Assembly: GCA_013400155.1 (NCBI GenBank)
Contig: VXBM01000200.1
Location: forward strand, 9,458-73,457
Direction: 5' to 3'
Length of the DNA stretch: 64,000 bases
Source: Helopsaltes ochotensis
Lineage: Eukaryota; Chordata; Aves; Passeriformes; Locustellidae
Position 1 is the first letter of the stretch, and each line of letters starts with the position of its first letter. The notes under the pieces are model-generated. The model was not told the origin of the DNA. It did no database searches and worked only from the letters and a program-made list of their open reading frames with translations. The translations under genes were made by a program, and so were the position numbers. Below, one piece after another: positions 62,701 to 64,000 of this stretch.

Positions 62701-64000
62701 GAGAAAGGGTAAACAATCAAAAACATTGGATAGGTAACATTGCAGGAGAGCTGATTTGTTCTTAAGAATAGTCTTTTGTTTTAGGAGCCTTTCTGAAGGA
62801 AAAAACTCTTAAAATCTAGCGGAGAATCTCATTTTCATTTTTCTGATCCTTTCCTGCTTAAGAAAGACACATTCTTTCAGAAGCCTTTTGAGATTAAAGT
62901 CACCAAGCCTGCTCATGCCTTGCCACTCCTTTCTTTCTACTCAATTTTTTTTAATGCTGCATGCTTATGATGCAGATAGGGACCCACAAAGCATCCAGTG
63001 TCTTGTGTCTGCCAGTGAGGGATTCTTTATGTGAGTCAATATGCTGCATCTTACTAGAGCTTTAATTTTTCCTTTGTGCATTTATTATTTATTCATTTAA
63101 ACAATAAGGTATGAAAGTAGCAAATATTTTTAATTTTTTTTTTCAGTCTTGATCTTTTCTCTATAGCCTATACTAACTTACCTTAAAGTTAGATAGTTTT
63201 GGCTGCCAGTTCAGTTCAGGCTGTCTCACTGATTTAAAGCAATAAATTTTAAACTTAAATTAGTTATGTTTTGAAGTTTGGATCTGAAAGCAATTGGCAG
63301 CAATTTACTTGTATTCTTAATTCAGAGTGCTGAGCTGCCACCTTTAATTGTATTCCTGATTTGTGTACATTATAAGTGGGATATTTGGTATAATGACAGT
63401 AGTAAAGAAGGATTTGAGTTTCACTAGACAGGCTGAACAAAACATCTGTAATTCTCAAGTGTAGGAACTTTTTATAGTTTTTTCTTAATTGAACATTAAG
63501 ACCTTTACTTCAAGAGTATACTCAGTTCTGGTTTATGCATTCAGCAAAGAAGCTGGAAAGGATTCAAAGTGAAAAATAATGAGTGATGTGACATTTGGAA
63601 GAATAATCTTAGCACAAGAGAAAAAAAAAGTCTGTTTTATTAGAGTTGGTTCAGAAATGTCCTGATCACAGCCTGGGGCAGGATTTTGTTGGAGACCGTT
63701 TGTACAGGGTAGAATTGGCTGTAAACAAGCAGGGAAGAAACTCTGACTTGTCAAAACACCAGCTGCCTCCTCAGTGACTGTCTTTAACTTATAGGCAGGT
63801 CTTTAGTTTGGTAGGAAGCTCCCAACTTTAACAAAATCCAATAATAAAATTATTTTGTTGTGTTGTTTTGATAGGAGTCAGAGGATCTATAGGCTACAGA
63901 GAGCATAAGCACATAGCAGGCATGTAACATTAAACAGTACATTTCTACCCACTGAAAGATTAAAACAGAATTACAAGTGACTGTTGAAATTGAGAAGCAT
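56741..64000. other. AT-rich non-coding stretch to the right edge
   Basis: No exon, RNA gene or transposon was recognised. Low-complexity T/G patches occur near 57,051-57,066 and 61,448-61,479. The 58,620-58,960 block is slightly GC-richer without an explanation. Confidence 0.45.

Overview
The window looks like vertebrate nuclear DNA, most likely from a bird. It is AT-rich and gene-poor, and nearly every recognisable interspersed repeat is a chicken-repeat-1 (CR1) LINE ending in the diagnostic ATTCTRTR-type octamers. No mammalian Alu or L1 sequence was recognised. A turtle or crocodilian source is not formally excluded, because they carry CR1 as well. There is no bacterial-style gene organisation, no CRISPR array and no tRNA or rRNA gene that I could support.

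Layout. Positions 1 to about 1010 are a strongly CpG-rich island that continues beyond the left edge and is probably a promoter with an untranslated first exon. From 1 to 14.6 kb the DNA is AT-rich and mostly featureless. At 14,685-14,930 lies the one protein-coding exon I can support. It has 82 codons, with a strong start context, a signal peptide and the first strand-helix-strand unit of a Venus-flytrap domain. It resembles GABA-B receptor subunits 1 and 2 and ends in a phase-0 splice donor at the place where I recall the first ligand-domain exon of those receptors ending. The sequence is too divergent to be orthodox GABBR1 or GABBR2, so it is best read as exon 1 of a GABA-B-like class C receptor paralogue running on the + strand. 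The following 49 kb would then be intron 1 or later gene body. I found no convincing second exon. A GC-rich islet at 42.7 kb has some expected properties but carries an in-frame stop.

The rest is intronic or intergenic sequence with dated CR1 insertions at 12.5, 24.5, 27.5-28.7, 29.2-31.0, 38.8, 45.1, 54.3-55.0 and 56.6 kb. The 29.2-31.0 kb copy keeps recognisable reverse-transcriptase coding sequence, now broken. At 48.45 kb there is a run of 49 T which, read on the minus strand, is a long poly(A) placed 16 nt after an AATAAA signal, suggesting a retroposed transcript. Apart from the 82-codon exon, the open reading frames look like chance frames or LINE remnants.
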